Positions 9,246-18,249 of a DNA stretch of 64,000 bases are shown here, piece after piece; position 1 is the stretch's first letter, and each line of letters begins with the position of its first letter. Source of the stretch: Pseudomonas sp. MH9.2 (GTDB taxonomy: Bacteria > Pseudomonadota > Gammaproteobacteria > Pseudomonadales > Pseudomonadaceae); the NCBI RefSeq assembly GCF_034353875.1, contig NZ_CP133784.1, forward strand, positions 62,001-126,000. Reading direction: 5' to 3'. A program made the position numbers and the translations under genes. The notes under the pieces were generated by a model, which worked only from the letters and a program-made list of their open reading frames with translations, made no database searches and was not told where the DNA came from.

Positions 9246-9310
9246 GGGCTGAGTCGCTGATCGTGCACAGTCGGCCCCCTACAGGTACGACGGTGCACAG
9301 AACTGCCAGC

Positions 9311-10354
9311 TTATTCGAACGCCGGCATGACCTGCTTGATGAACAGTTCCAGCGATTTCTTTTTCTCGGCGTGGGGCAAGCTGTTGTCACACCAGAAGCT
9401 GAACTCATCAACGCCCAGTTCCTGGTAGTACTTGATCCGGGCAATGACCTCTTCCGGGGTGCCAATCATGGTGTTCTTGTGGATGTTTTCAAGTTCGAAC
9501 TCCGGGCGATCCGCAAATTTCTCTTCCGGGCTCGGCGCAAGGAAGCCATTGACGGGCACTTGCTTGTTGCCGAACCAAGCGTCGAACGTGCGGTAGAAAC
9601 GCGAGATGGCCTTGGCGCCGACTTTCCAGCCTTCGGGGTCGTCGACACTGTGGACGTGGGTGTGGCGCAGTACCATCAGTTGAGGGCGCGGAACCTCTGG
9701 ATTATTGGCCAGCGCGGTTTCGAACTTGTTCTTCAAGTCGAGCACTTCTTCGTCGCCTTTCATCAGCGGCGTGACCATGACGTTGCAGCCGTTTTTCACT
9801 GCGAAGTTATGTGAGTCAGGATCGCGGGCGGCAATCCACATGGGAGGATGCGGTTTCTGGATTGGCTTTGGCACGCTGGTGGAGGTGGGGAATTTCCAGA
9901 TATCACCGTCATGGGCATAGTCGCCTTCCCACAGCTTGCGCACCACCGGGACCATTTCACGCAGGTGATTACCCCCTGAAGCAGCGGGCATGCCACCGGC
10001 CATACGGTCGAACTCGATCTGATAAGCGCCACGAGCCAGTCCGACTTCCATCCGTCCATTGCTGATCACGTCAAGCAGGGCGCATTCACCCGCGACGCGT
10101 AACGGATGCCAGAACGGCGCGATGATCGTACCGGCGCCCAAGTGGATGGTGGTCGTACGGGCTGCGAGGTAAGCCAGCAGCGGCATCGGACTCGGGGAGA
10201 TGGTGTATTCCATGGCGTGATGTTCGCCGATCCAGACCGTACGGAAGCCACCGGCCTCGGCCATCAGGGTCAATTCGGTCAGGTCTTCGAACAATTGGCG
10301 ATGGCTGACTTCCTCATTCCAGCGCTCCATATGCACGAACAAAGAAAATTTCAT
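9311..10354 (-). CDS. LLM-class flavin-dependent monooxygenase (luciferase-like)
   Basis: 347 residues, a TIM-barrel flavin monooxygenase of the bacterial luciferase superfamily using reduced FMN supplied by a separate reductase. Family marks are TVWIGEHHAMEYTISPSP, the GAGTIIAPFWHPLRVAGE strand, the GRMEVGLARGAY segment and the phosphate-binding end IGTPEEVIARIKYY. The flavin reductase gene lies upstream on the same strand with a 60-base gap, so this is a two-component oxygenase. Its neighbours (aldehyde dehydrogenases, hydrolase, transporter, ribBA) suggest it starts a degradation pathway. The substrate cannot be read from sequence. Confidence 0.87.
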   Translation of the reverse strand: MKFSLFVHMERWNEEVSHRQLFEDLTELTLMAEAGGFRTVWIGEHHAMEYTISPSPMPLLAYLAARTTTIHLGAGTIIAPFWHPLRVAGECALLDVISNGRMEVGLARGAYQIEFDRMAGGMPAASGGNHLREMVPVVRKLWEGDYAHDGDIWKFPTSTSVPKPIQKPHPPMWIAARDPDSHNFAVKNGCNVMVTPLMKGDEEVLDLKNKFETALANNPEVPRPQLMVLRHTHVHSVDDPEGWKVGAKAISRFYRTFDAWFGNKQVPVNGFLAPSPEEKFADRPEFELENIHKNTMIGTPEEVIARIKYYQELGVDEFSFWCDNSLPHAEKKKSLELFIKQVMPAFE

Positions 10355-10414
10355 GACACATTCCTCAAGTCTTTTTAGTGGGCCTGTCAGGTGCAGGCGT
10401 GCGACGGTTTCGGA

Positions 10415-10900
10415 TCAAGCAAAGGCTGGCAGTGCGCCCATCTTGCCGCGGCAGTACACCAACGGGCTGGTCTGTTGCTGAGGGACGATAAGGTTTTTCA
10501 CCGCACCGACCATGATGGCGTGATCGCCGCCTTCGTACTCACGCCACAGTTCACACTCAATGATCGCGGTGGCATTGTTCAGCAGCGGATTACCCAGCTC
10601 GCTGAGCGTCCACTCGATACCTTGCGCCTTGTCTTTGCCTTTGCGGGCAAAGGCAAAGGCTTCAGTTTGCTGTTCGCCGGAGAGAAAGTGGATAGCGAAG
10701 CGTTTGTTCTTGATCAGTACCGGGTAAGAGTCTGAACTGTAGTTGGGGCAGAACAGCACCAAGGCCGGCTCCATCGACAGCGAACTGAAGGCGCTGGCCG
10801 TCAAACCGACGATTTCGCCATTGTCATCCAGCGTGGTTATCACCGTCACCCCGGAGGGGAAGGAACCCATGACTAATTTGTAGACATTTGCATCGATCAT
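10415..10900 (-). CDS. Flavin reductase component (FMN-binding split barrel), copy 1
   Basis: 161 residues of the HpaC/flavin reductase-like family, which makes the reduced flavin used by the monooxygenase downstream. Visible marks are FPSGVTVITTLD, VGLTASAFSSLS, PALVLFCPNYSSDS and the GDHAIMVGAVK strand. ATG 10900 begins at MIDANVYK with GAGGA just upstream; the frame extends further but without similarity. A near-twin lies at 19768-20253. The gene begins 57 bases downstream of operator-like site A. Confidence 0.9.
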   Translation of the reverse strand: MIDANVYKLVMGSFPSGVTVITTLDDNGEIVGLTASAFSSLSMEPALVLFCPNYSSDSYPVLIKNKRFAIHFLSGEQQTEAFAFARKGKDKAQGIEWTLSELGNPLLNNATAIIECELWREYEGGDHAIMVGAVKNLIVPQQQTSPLVYCRGKMGALPAFA

Positions 10901-10956
10901 TGGATTTTCCTCAGGTGACGGTGGCACCAGGCCTAATTGTATGGATTGTGTGTCTG

Positions 10957-10974
10957 ATGGTATACCGTAATACC
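10957..10974. promoter_or_regulatory. Operator-like site A (GTAT-N6-ATAC)
   Basis: ATGGTATACCGTAATACC. The dyad GTAT-N6-ATAC is perfect. It recurs upstream of three other transcription units (sites B, C, D), pointing to one regulator, probably the FCD-GntR protein at 17372-18124. It would control the flavin reductase-monooxygenase operon. Confidence 0.6.
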
Positions 10975-11025
10975 TTCTTTGCAAGTGGTATTTTTCCCGT
11001 GCGACGAAGACGATATTTCAGGCAT

Positions 11026-11059
11026 AAAAAAGCCGACGCCTGGGTAGAAGCGTCGGCTT
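11026..11059 (-). terminator. Rho-independent terminator of the ABC transporter operon
   Basis: A perfect 10-base stem (11030-11039 with 11050-11059) is followed, reading the minus strand, by a run of T. It sits 14 bases after the potA-like stop codon. Confidence 0.85.
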
Positions 11060-11072
11060 GGTGGGGAGTGGA

Positions 11073-12227
11073 TCAGTGTGCGCCAGCCGCCTTGTTCAGG
11101 TCGCTTTCGGTCCATTGGGTATAGATACATGCATCGGCGGCGGCCCAGCGCACGCGCACCGGGTCCCCATCGTGGAGCGGCATTCCAGAGGCCGACAGCG
11201 CCTTGACGGTCATTACGGTGCCGCCTGCGGTGACAACGCTGCAGGTCTGACTCTCTCCGAGGAACAGGACTTCAGTCACCTTGGCAGCCACTTCGTTCCA
11301 GCCTGCTGCGAGAGGCTCGTTCCGGGCCTGTTCTACGCTCAGGGCCTGGGCTTTTTCCGGACGTACCATCAGCAGCAGGTCCTGCTCGGTCTGGAGCCCG
11401 GAGGTCAGGCGGATCGACAAGGGTTGGCCTTCAAAGACGCCCACGGCATTGCCCTGAGCCTTGAGCTTGAGGAAGTTCGAGTTGCCGAGGAATGACGCAA
11501 CGAACGCATTTGGCGGGTTCTGGTACAGGTCATAACCGCTGCCCAGACCGACGATCTTGCCATGGCTGAAGATCGCTATGCGTTGCGACAGGCGCATGGC
11601 TTCCTCTTGATCGTGGGTTACGTAAACGATGGTGATGCCCAGCCGACGATGCAACTGACGCAGTTCATCCTGCAAATCCTCCCGCAGCTTTTTATCCAGC
11701 GCGCCGAGGGGTTCGTCCATCAACAGGATGCGCGGTTCGTAGACTAGGGCCCGAGCAATCGCCACGCGTTGCTGCTGGCCACCTGACAGTTGTGAAGGGC
11801 GGCGATGGGCGAACTGCTCGAGCTGAACCAGCTTGAGCATGGCGTCGACCCGGCGTTCGCGCTCGGCGCTGGCGAGTTTGCGGATGACCAGCGGGAAACC
11901 GATGTTGTCGCGTACCGACAGGTGCGGGAACAATGAGTAGCGCTGGAACACCATGCCAATATCGCGCTTGTGCGGCGGTACGTTGACCAGAGACTGACCA
12001 TTGACCAGGATCTCCCCGGAACTGGGTGTCTCGAAACCGGCCAGCATCGACAGGGTGGTACTTTTGCCGGAGCCGCTGGAGCCGAGGAAGGTTAGGAATT
12101 CACCGTCCTGGATATCCAGCGAGATGTTGTCCACGGCGGCAAAGTCGCCGTAGTGCTTGTTCAGGTTGCGCAAGCTGACCAGGGTCTTGTTGGCCTGCTG
12201 CGCAGGGTCTTTGATCACAGCACTCAT
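11073..12227 (-). CDS. ABC transporter ATPase, polyamine/spermidine-putrescine type (PotA family)
   Basis: 384 residues; energises uptake with the two permeases encoded just upstream. Walker A GSSGSGKSTTL, signature LSGGQQQRVAIARAL, Walker B ILLMDEPLGALD and switch His in VYVTHDQEEA are all intact, and a TOBE-like C-terminal domain (about 280-380) is present. It is the last gene of a four-gene operon (binding protein, permease, permease, ATPase) closed by a strong terminator. The solute is unknown: the PotABCD family takes polyamines but also many other cationic or amine compounds. Confidence 0.92.
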   Translation of the reverse strand: MSAVIKDPAQQANKTLVSLRNLNKHYGDFAAVDNISLDIQDGEFLTFLGSSGSGKSTTLSMLAGFETPSSGEILVNGQSLVNVPPHKRDIGMVFQRYSLFPHLSVRDNIGFPLVIRKLASAERERRVDAMLKLVQLEQFAHRRPSQLSGGQQQRVAIARALVYEPRILLMDEPLGALDKKLREDLQDELRQLHRRLGITIVYVTHDQEEAMRLSQRIAIFSHGKIVGLGSGYDLYQNPPNAFVASFLGNSNFLKLKAQGNAVGVFEGQPLSIRLTSGLQTEQDLLLMVRPEKAQALSVEQARNEPLAAGWNEVAAKVTEVLFLGESQTCSVVTAGGTVMTVKALSASGMPLHDGDPVRVRWAAADACIYTQWTESDLNKAAGAH

Positions 12228-12244
12228 GTCGTACTCCTAGGCGC

Positions 12245-13054
12245 TCAGGCGCTGACTTCGTTGCGCCGGCGCACAGCGGCGGCGATCACCATGACCAGCA
12301 CCGACAGCGCGATCAGCAGCGTCGAGGCGACGGCGATCACAGGTGTCAGGTCCTGACGCAGGGTGGTCCACATTTTTACCGGCAAGGTTTGCAGGGTCGG
12401 GCTGGCCATCATCACGCTCAGCACCACCTCGTCCCACGACACCAGGAAGGCGAACAGGGCGCCCGCCACCATGCCGGGGCGAATCGCCGGGAATGTCACC
12501 CGGAACACCGCCTGCAGGCGCGAAGCCCCACAGATCACAGCGGCGTCTTCGATGGACTGGTCGAACAGTTTCAGTGAGTTGATGATCGAGATAATGGTGA
12601 ACGGCAACGCGACGATCACATGGCTGACCACAAACGCAAACATCGTCCCGGTGTAACCCAGTTTGAGGAACAACGCGTACACGGCCACGGCGATGATCAC
12701 CAGCGGCACGATCATTGGCAGGGTGAACAGGCCGTAGAGCATTTCCCGGCCCCGGAAGCGCCCGCGCACCAGGGCAAAGGCGGTCGGCAAGCCCAGAGCT
12801 ACAGCAAAGATCGTGGTCAGGACCGCGACCTTGAGGCTGGCGAAGGCGGCGTCCATCCAGTCGGCATTGGAGAAAAACTGGCTGTACCACTTCAACGTCC
12901 ACCCTGGTGGCGGGAACACCAGCCACTGAGATGAACCGAACGACAGCAGCACGATGAACACGATGGGCAGCAGCAGAAACAGCGCAATAGCTCCGGTTGT
13001 GAGGTAAAGGCCCAGACGCATGCGCCGGCTCATCGCATTGGCGGTCAATAACAT
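12245..13054 (-). CDS. ABC transporter permease (PotC-like)
   Basis: 269 residues, inner-membrane permease with about six membrane segments (for example IALFLLLPIVFIVLLSF near residue 25) and the EAA loop with G near residue 180 (DQSIEDAAVICGASRLQAVF). It follows the first permease after six bases and precedes the ATPase by 17 bases. Confidence 0.9.
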   Translation of the reverse strand: MLLTANAMSRRMRLGLYLTTGAIALFLLLPIVFIVLLSFGSSQWLVFPPPGWTLKWYSQFFSNADWMDAAFASLKVAVLTTIFAVALGLPTAFALVRGRFRGREMLYGLFTLPMIVPLVIIAVAVYALFLKLGYTGTMFAFVVSHVIVALPFTIISIINSLKLFDQSIEDAAVICGASRLQAVFRVTFPAIRPGMVAGALFAFLVSWDEVVLSVMMASPTLQTLPVKMWTTLRQDLTPVIAVASTLLIALSVLVMVIAAAVRRRNEVSA

Positions 13055-13060
13055 GATGGT

Positions 13061-14005
13061 TTACCTCGAGTTGCTGGAGCCGACCGGGGATTCCGGTTGC
13101 AGCTTCAGGTAGAAGTAGAACAGCACCAGAGTGATCAGGATCAGCAATGCTGCACCTGCACTGGCCAGACCCCAGTTGAGGAAGGACTGCACCTGCTGGA
13201 TGATAAATTCCGGCAGCATCATGTTCTGCGCGCCACCCAGCAGGGCCGGGGTGACGTAGTAGCCCAGAGACATGACGAACACCATCAAGCCGCCGGAGAA
13301 CAACCCCGGACGGCACAATGGCAGGAACACCCGGAAAAAATTGCTCCATGGGCTGGCGCCACAAATGGAACCGGCCTGGAGGACCATGGGGTCAATCGCT
13401 TGCATGGTGGCCTGCAGCGGCAGAACGATGAACGGGATCATGATGTAGCTCATGCCAATCACCACCCCGGTCAAGTTGTGCACCATTTCCAGGGGTTGAT
13501 CGATAATGCCCATGGCCATCAAGGCCTTATTGATCACCCCGGAAGCCTGGAGCAGCACGAGCCAGGAATAGGTCCGCGCCAACAGACTGGTCCACATCGA
13601 CAGCAAGACGATATTGAGTATCCAGCGCCCCCAGCCACGAGGGACCAGGGTGATCGCCCATGCCAGGGGAAAGCCCAGCAGTAGACTGAATACCGTTACC
13701 AGACCCGCCACGGCGAAGGTGTTGAACAGCACACGGGCGTATGCGGAATTGGCGAACAACTCGGCATAGTTTCCCAGCCCCGGCGTGGGCTCAAGCACGC
13801 CGCGCAGTAACAGGCTGACCAGCGGCGCGAAGAAAAACAAGCCGAGGAACAACAGCGCCGGGATCAGGTTGCTGGCACCGCGCCAACGCTGCATCAGTGG
13901 AGTGGAATGCTTCATGACCGCAGCCTTGTCTGGAGCCGGGACGGCAGCGCCAGAGGCGCTCCCGACCGGGTTGGATTGACGGAGCGCGGTGGCCGTCATT
14001 TTCAT
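13061..14005 (-). CDS. ABC transporter permease (PotB-like)
   Basis: 314 residues, with an N-terminal hydrophilic extension of about 50 residues and then six predicted membrane segments, starting with LIPALLFLGLFFFAPLVSLL. The EAA-type loop is near VLQAGSICGASPWSNFFRVF. ATG 14005 overlaps the binding-protein stop as ATGA, so the two are translationally coupled; the frame's earlier starts are discounted for that reason. Confidence 0.9.
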   Translation of the reverse strand: MKMTATALRQSNPVGSASGAAVPAPDKAAVMKHSTPLMQRWRGASNLIPALLFLGLFFFAPLVSLLLRGVLEPTPGLGNYAELFANSAYARVLFNTFAVAGLVTVFSLLLGFPLAWAITLVPRGWGRWILNIVLLSMWTSLLARTYSWLVLLQASGVINKALMAMGIIDQPLEMVHNLTGVVIGMSYIMIPFIVLPLQATMQAIDPMVLQAGSICGASPWSNFFRVFLPLCRPGLFSGGLMVFVMSLGYYVTPALLGGAQNMMLPEFIIQQVQSFLNWGLASAGAALLILITLVLFYFYLKLQPESPVGSSNSR

Positions 14006-15027
14006 TTGAGAAGCCATTCGTTCCACCGTGTCGCGATGGTCTGACCATTCTTGGCCCAGTACGCGAAGTCGAGAGTGATCTGATCCTTAGCGTAGGCAGT
14101 CGGCAGGTTAGGTGCCAGTACTGAGTCCAGACGTTGCACGCTGTCGGTGTTGACCGGTGCATAGGCGGTCAGGTTAGAGAAGTCGGCTTGGCCTTTGGCA
14201 GAGCTGGAGTTGGCCAGGAATCGCATGGCCGCATCCTTGTTCTTTGATCCTTTAGGGATGACCAGGAAGTCGGCCATGACCAGGTTCTGTTTCCAGCTCA
14301 CACCGACCGGTGCGCCATCTTCTTGCAGTGCATGGATACGGCCATTCCAGAATTGACCGAGGCTGGCTTCACCGGAGGCCAGCAGTTGTTGGGATTGCGC
14401 GCCGCCGCCCCACCAGACGATGTCTTTCTTGATAGTGTCGAGTTTCTTGAACGCGCGATCCAGGTCCAGCGGATAGAGCTTGTCAGCGGGCACACCGTCG
14501 GCCAGCAGCGCCAGTTCAAGCACGCCAGGGCTCGGCCATTTGTACAGGGCGCGTTTGCCGGGGTAGGTCTTGGTGTCGAATAGTGCTGTCCAGTCCTGTG
14601 GGGCTTTGCCGCCCAGCTTGCCTTCGTTGTAGCCGAGGACGAAGGAAAAGAAGAACGAACCAACGCCATAATCGGAGACGAAGCGCGGGTCGATCTTGTC
14701 GCGCTGGATAACCTTGAAGTCCAACGGTTCAAGCAGACCTTCAGCCGCTGCGCGCAGGGCAAAATCAGCCTCTACATCGACCACGTCCCATTGCACGTTG
14801 CCACTTTCGACCATCGCCTTGAGTTTGCCGTAGTCGGTTGGGCCGTCCTGAACCACCTTGACCCCACTGGCTTTGCTGAAGGGATCGGCCCAGGCCTGCT
14901 TTTGCGCGTCCTGGGTGGAGCCGCCCCAGCTGACGAAACTCATGCTGTCGGCGGCGATGGCCGCGTTACAAGTTACTGCCAGTAAGCTTGCCGCGAGTAC
15001 CGCAGCTGCACGTTTATTCAACACCAT
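14002..15027 (-). CDS. Periplasmic solute-binding protein (PotD family)
   Basis: 341 residues. A clear signal peptide (MVLNKRAAAVLAASLLAV, cleavage near NAAIA-AD) and a type 2 periplasmic binding fold with the family start MSFVSWGGSTQDAQ, WPSPGVLELALLADG and LGQFWNGRIHALQ. ATG 15027 is chosen for the signal peptide; the frame continues 59 codons further without one. First gene of the transporter operon, with operator-like site B about 155 bases upstream. It probably delivers the compound degraded by this island, which is inference from position. Confidence 0.9.
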   Translation of the reverse strand: MVLNKRAAAVLAASLLAVTCNAAIAADSMSFVSWGGSTQDAQKQAWADPFSKASGVKVVQDGPTDYGKLKAMVESGNVQWDVVDVEADFALRAAAEGLLEPLDFKVIQRDKIDPRFVSDYGVGSFFFSFVLGYNEGKLGGKAPQDWTALFDTKTYPGKRALYKWPSPGVLELALLADGVPADKLYPLDLDRAFKKLDTIKKDIVWWGGGAQSQQLLASGEASLGQFWNGRIHALQEDGAPVGVSWKQNLVMADFLVIPKGSKNKDAAMRFLANSSSAKGQADFSNLTAYAPVNTDSVQRLDSVLAPNLPTAYAKDQITLDFAYWAKNGQTIATRWNEWLLK

Positions 15028-15179
15028 TTTCACGCCCTCATTTGTTGTGTTTTGAGCGGGCTGTTGACGCCCGCCTATCGGGAGCAGTAGGTCCATTGGA
15101 GCCTTGAACATTGACCGTGCCAGGCGCTGTTGTTGTGTGCTGTCCCTTTCAGGCGCACCTGGAAAACTATCCGGTCTAT

Positions 15180-15202
15180 GGAATATCATATTATGGTATT
15201 CC
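15180..15202. promoter_or_regulatory. Operator-like site B upstream of the transporter operon
   Basis: A 23-base imperfect palindrome; on the minus strand its core reads GAATACCATAATAT, matching sites C and D in 12 of 14 positions. It would place the ABC operon under the same regulator as the oxygenase and dehydrogenase operons. Confidence 0.5.
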
Positions 15203-15299
15203 AAACTTTCTGCAAGGGTTTCGCCTCACCGATTGTCTGTCTTTGTCTTGTTTTTTTGTTCTGTTTGGTTCGTCACCTGCCTGAGCGTGTTTGACGCCA

Positions 15300-16409
15300 T
15301 CAGCCCGTAAACGGAATGCTTTCCACCACCTCCAAGTTGTACCCCGTCAACCCTGCATATTTCAGTGGCGGCCCGAGGTGGCGTAGTTTTCCCACGCCGA
15401 TGTCTTGCAGAATCTGTGCCCCCGTACCGACTTCTGAATAGATGCGCGATTGCGAGCGGGTGTATTGCCGTGGTGGCTGGGTCAGTTGCGGAATCCGCTC
15501 AAGCAGCGCCTGCGAAGATTCATGGTTGGCGAGTACCACCACCACGCCGCAGCCTTCTTCGGCTACTTTTTGCAACGCTGCCCACAGCGTCCAGTTCGAC
15601 GGTCCAGTGTATTCGGCACCCACCAGATCGCGCAGTGGATCGATCACATGCACGCGCACCAAGGTCGGGGCTTCGCGACGAATATTGCCCATGACCATGG
15701 CCATATGGACGCCACCTTCGATCCGGTCTTCGTAGGTGATAAGCCGAAAAGTACCGTGAACGGTAGGGAGTTCGCGCTCGCCGATGCGGGTTACAGTGCG
15801 TTCGGTGCTAAGCCGGTAATGGATCAGGTCGGCGATGGTGCCGATCTTGATACCGTGTCTGGCCGCGAACACTTCGAGGTCGGGACGGCGGGCCATGGTG
15901 CCGTCATCGTTCATCACCTCAACGATCACCGACGCCGGGGTAAAACCCGCCAGGCGCGCGAGGTCACAGCCAGCCTCGGTGTGCCCAGCACGGGTCAGCA
16001 CGCCGCCTTCCTTGGCCCGTAATGGAAAGATATGCCCCGGCTGCACCAGGTCTTCTGCTCGGGCGTTGGCTGCGACAGCGGCTTCGACAGTGCGAGCGCG
16101 GTCAGCAGCGGAGATCCCGGTGGTGACACCGCTGGCGGCTTCGATGGAGACCGTGAACGCCGTGCTGAACGCACTGCCATTGCTCGGCACCATCTGTTCC
16201 AGGCCCAGGCGCTGGCAATGTTCGTCGGTCAGCGTAAGGCAGATCAGGCCGCGTGCTTCCCGGGCCATGAAGCTGATCGCCTGAGCCGTGCAGCGGTCGG
16301 CGGCGAGCAGCAGGTCACCTTCGTTTTCTCTATCCTCATCGTCGACCAACAGGACCATTTTGCCTTGGCGGTAATCTTCGATGATTTCTTCGATGCTATT
16401 GAAGGCCAT
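15300..16409 (-). CDS. ribBA: 3,4-dihydroxy-2-butanone 4-phosphate synthase with degenerate GTP cyclohydrolase II domain (RibBA-type)
   Basis: 369 residues. The N-terminal half is a complete DHBP synthase, making the four-carbon precursor of riboflavin from ribulose 5-phosphate: [16 protein letters not shown] metal site, [16 protein letters not shown] and the [10 protein letters not shown] strand. The C-terminal half aligns with GTP cyclohydrolase II ([31 protein letters not shown]) but the three zinc-ligand cysteines are absent, so that activity is not expected; this is common in pseudomonad RibBA. ATG 16409 is preferred to the upstream frame start. Placed among flavin-dependent oxygenase genes and beside site C, it is probably a dedicated paralogue that raises flavin supply when the pathway is on. 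Confidence 0.9.
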   Translation of the reverse strand: MAFNSIEEIIEDYRQGKMVLLVDDEDRENEGDLLLAADRCTAQAISFMAREARGLICLTLTDEHCQRLGLEQMVPSNGSAFSTAFTVSIEAASGVTTGISAADRARTVEAAVAANARAEDLVQPGHIFPLRAKEGGVLTRAGHTEAGCDLARLAGFTPASVIVEVMNDDGTMARRPDLEVFAARHGIKIGTIADLIHYRLSTERTVTRIGERELPTVHGTFRLITYEDRIEGGVHMAMVMGNIRREAPTLVRVHVIDPLRDLVGAEYTGPSNWTLWAALQKVAEEGCGVVVVLANHESSQALLERIPQLTQPPRQYTRSQSRIYSEVGTGAQILQDIGVGKLRHLGPPLKYAGLTGYNLEVVESIPFTG

Positions 16410-16452
16410 GCTTGGGCTCTCTGTATGGCGAATGGTAGAGGGTTTGTTTTTC

Positions 16453-16468
16453 TGGTATACCATAATAC
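16453..16468. promoter_or_regulatory. Operator-like site C between ribBA and the DUF1330 gene
   Basis: TGGTATACCATAATAC, a perfect GTAT-N6-ATAC dyad (16455-16468) in the divergent gap, 46 bases from the ribBA start and 28 from the DUF1330 start. One site could control both genes. Confidence 0.65.
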
Positions 16469-16495
16469 AAATTAAACCGAAATAACGAGGTCGCC

Positions 16496-16789
16496 ATGAA
16501 GGCTTACTGGATCGCTCACGTCGATGTCACCGACTTGGATCAATACGCGCAATACACCCAGCGTGCGCCAGCAGCGTTCGCGCTTTTTGGCGGCAAACTG
16601 CTGGCCCGTGGCGGGCGTTCCGAAGCGATGGAGGGCAGGGCGACGCCGCAACGCAGCGTGGTGATCGAGTTCGAATCCTACGAGCAGGCGCTGGCGTGCT
16701 ACCACTCGGAGCAGTATCAGCAGGCGTGCGAGTACCGCCAAGGTGCGGCCAAGGCGGAGGTGATTATCGTCGAGGGGTATGAGTCTTGA
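16496..16789 (+). CDS. DUF1330 family protein
   Basis: 97 residues of the DUF1330 family, a dimeric alpha-beta barrel (ferredoxin-like) fold. Marks are KAYWIAHVDVTD at the start, YTQRAPAAFALFGGKLLARGG, VVIEFESYEQALACYHSEQYQQ and VIIVEGYE. AACGAGG is placed eight bases upstream. The biochemical role of the family is not established; such small barrels often act on or protect unstable pathway intermediates. It is the only plus-strand gene of the island and is divergent from ribBA across site C. Confidence 0.85.
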   Translation: MKAYWIAHVDVTDLDQYAQYTQRAPAAFALFGGKLLARGGRSEAMEGRATPQRSVVIEFESYEQALACYHSEQYQQACEYRQGAAKAEVIIVEGYES

Positions 16790-16805
16790 GCGCTAGCCGG
16801 AGGGT

Positions 16806-17369
16806 TCAGCGGATGAAATGGATTTTTCCGCTGTCGTCATTGCCGATATAGATACCGTAGACCCCGGCTTGGCGTTCTTCTATGTAGCGTTCGAGGATCT
16901 GCCGGATGGCCGGGTAGTAGATGCTGTCCCAGGGAATGTCTTCGGGTGCGAAAAAGCGGCAGTCGAGGGTTTCCGGGCCATATTGCCCCGTGTTCTCCAC
17001 GGCGATGGCGCGGAAGATAATGTAGACCTCGCTGATCTGCGGCACGCTGAAGATAGAGTAGGGCGAGATGATTTCTGCACGCACGCCCGTTTCTTCCCAA
17101 ACCTCGCGCAGGGCTCCTTGCTCGGTGGTTTCGCCACTTTCCATAAAGCCTGCGGGGAGGGTCCAGGTGCCGGGACGTGGCGGGATCGCACGTTGGCACA
17201 GCAGGTACTTGCCGTCCTGCTCGATGATGCAGCCGGCAATGATCTTCGGGTTGATGTAATGAATGTAACCGCAGCCGCTGCACATCAAGCGCTCATGGGT
17301 GTCGCCAGGCGGGAGCTGATGACCGAGATCACTGCTACCGCATTGCGGGCAAAAGCGCGGGCTGGGCAT
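16806..17369 (-). CDS. Nudix hydrolase with N-terminal zinc ribbon
   Basis: 187 residues. Residues 1-35 form a zinc ribbon (FCPQCGSSDL ... MCSGCGYIHY). The Nudix box is complete: GFMESGETTEQGALREVWEETGV, written here as its G-x5-E-x7-R-E-x2-E-E-x-G-V skeleton. Zinc-ribbon Nudix proteins hydrolyse nucleoside diphosphate derivatives such as NADH or FAD. In this flavin-heavy neighbourhood a nucleotide-cofactor substrate is plausible but unproven. It lies two bases downstream of the regulator gene and is probably co-transcribed with it; it converges on DUF1330. Confidence 0.9.
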   Translation of the reverse strand: MPSPRFCPQCGSSDLGHQLPPGDTHERLMCSGCGYIHYINPKIIAGCIIEQDGKYLLCQRAIPPRPGTWTLPAGFMESGETTEQGALREVWEETGVRAEIISPYSIFSVPQISEVYIIFRAIAVENTGQYGPETLDCRFFAPEDIPWDSIYYPAIRQILERYIEERQAGVYGIYIGNDDSGKIHFIR

Positions 17370-17371
17370 GT

Positions 17372-18124
17372 TCAGCGACCTATGCGCGGTTCTTTGAGGG
17401 CGATGGGCGAGACGATTTCACGCACCTTGCCGGTTTCGTTCTGCTTCAACTTAAGATAGTCCAGCGCCACTTTGGCGGCTGCCCGCACATGGTCGACCGA
17501 GGCCTGATGCGCGGCCAACGGATCGCCACTCTTGATCGCCTCGACCATGCGTTCCATTTCCAGATTGCTGACGCCGCGACGGTTTTCCTGGGACACGGAG
17601 GTGGCCCGCAGGTAGCTGATGCGGGCCTGCAACTGGCGCAACTGGGTCGCCGCGACGTGATTGCCCGAGCCTTCCAGCAGAACGTCGTAGAAGCCTTGCA
17701 CCGAGTCGAGTACTTGCTGCAGTTCGCCGTCTTTGAGCGCCTTGCGGTTCTCCTCGAGAGCTTTCTCCAGGGCGCGAATGTCCTTGGCTTTAGCTCTGAG
17801 GGTGAATAACTGGACGATCAGGCCTTCGAGCACGCAGCGCAGCTCATAGATATCGCAGGCGTCTTCCAGGGTGATGATGGCGACACTCGGACCCTTGGCG
17901 TCGGCGAATTCAACCAACCCTTCGGATTCCAGATGGCGCAGGGCTTCACGAACCGACGTACGGCTGACGCCCAGACGCTCGCAAAGATCTCGCTCGACCA
18001 GACGGTCTCCCGGCAAAAGCTGGAAGTTCATGATGGCGCTTCGCAGTTTATCCAGCACGATTTCGCGCAGGGTAATGGGGTTGCGATTGACTTTGAAGCT
18101 GTCGTCAAGTGGCAGGCGTTTCAT
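17372..18124 (-). CDS. GntR-family transcriptional regulator, FCD subfamily
   Basis: 250 residues. N-terminal winged helix-turn-helix (about 20-85: ITLREIVLDKLRSAIM, ERDLCERLGVSRTSVREALR, LESEGLVEF) and an all-helical FCD ligand domain (about 100-235, DIYELRCVLEGLIVQLF). It is the only regulator inside the monooxygenase island and is therefore the best candidate to bind the GTAT-N6-ATAC sites before the four operons; this is inference. Start ATG 18124 fits the family N-terminus; an in-frame ATG at 18196 would add 24 residues and neither has a strong ribosome site. Confidence 0.87.
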   Translation of the reverse strand: MKRLPLDDSFKVNRNPITLREIVLDKLRSAIMNFQLLPGDRLVERDLCERLGVSRTSVREALRHLESEGLVEFADAKGPSVAIITLEDACDIYELRCVLEGLIVQLFTLRAKAKDIRALEKALEENRKALKDGELQQVLDSVQGFYDVLLEGSGNHVAATQLRQLQARISYLRATSVSQENRRGVSNLEMERMVEAIKSGDPLAAHQASVDHVRAAAKVALDYLKLKQNETGKVREIVSPIALKEPRIGR

Positions 18125-18249
18125 TGGGGCCGCTCTGAGTGGGGCTGTCCATGCAAAAGGAGCACCTTGATCGAGGATCTGCGGCGCTCCAGTCATTATT
18201 CAAAACAATGGCGGAGTTTATCATGTCGGGTTCTTTAAGCGACAAGCCC

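Noticed and set aside
11073..15027. Calling the ABC transporter a spermidine/putrescine importer
   Set aside because: The family is right, but its place in a catabolic regulon makes another amine or heterocycle as likely; the gene symbols potABCD were therefore not assigned.
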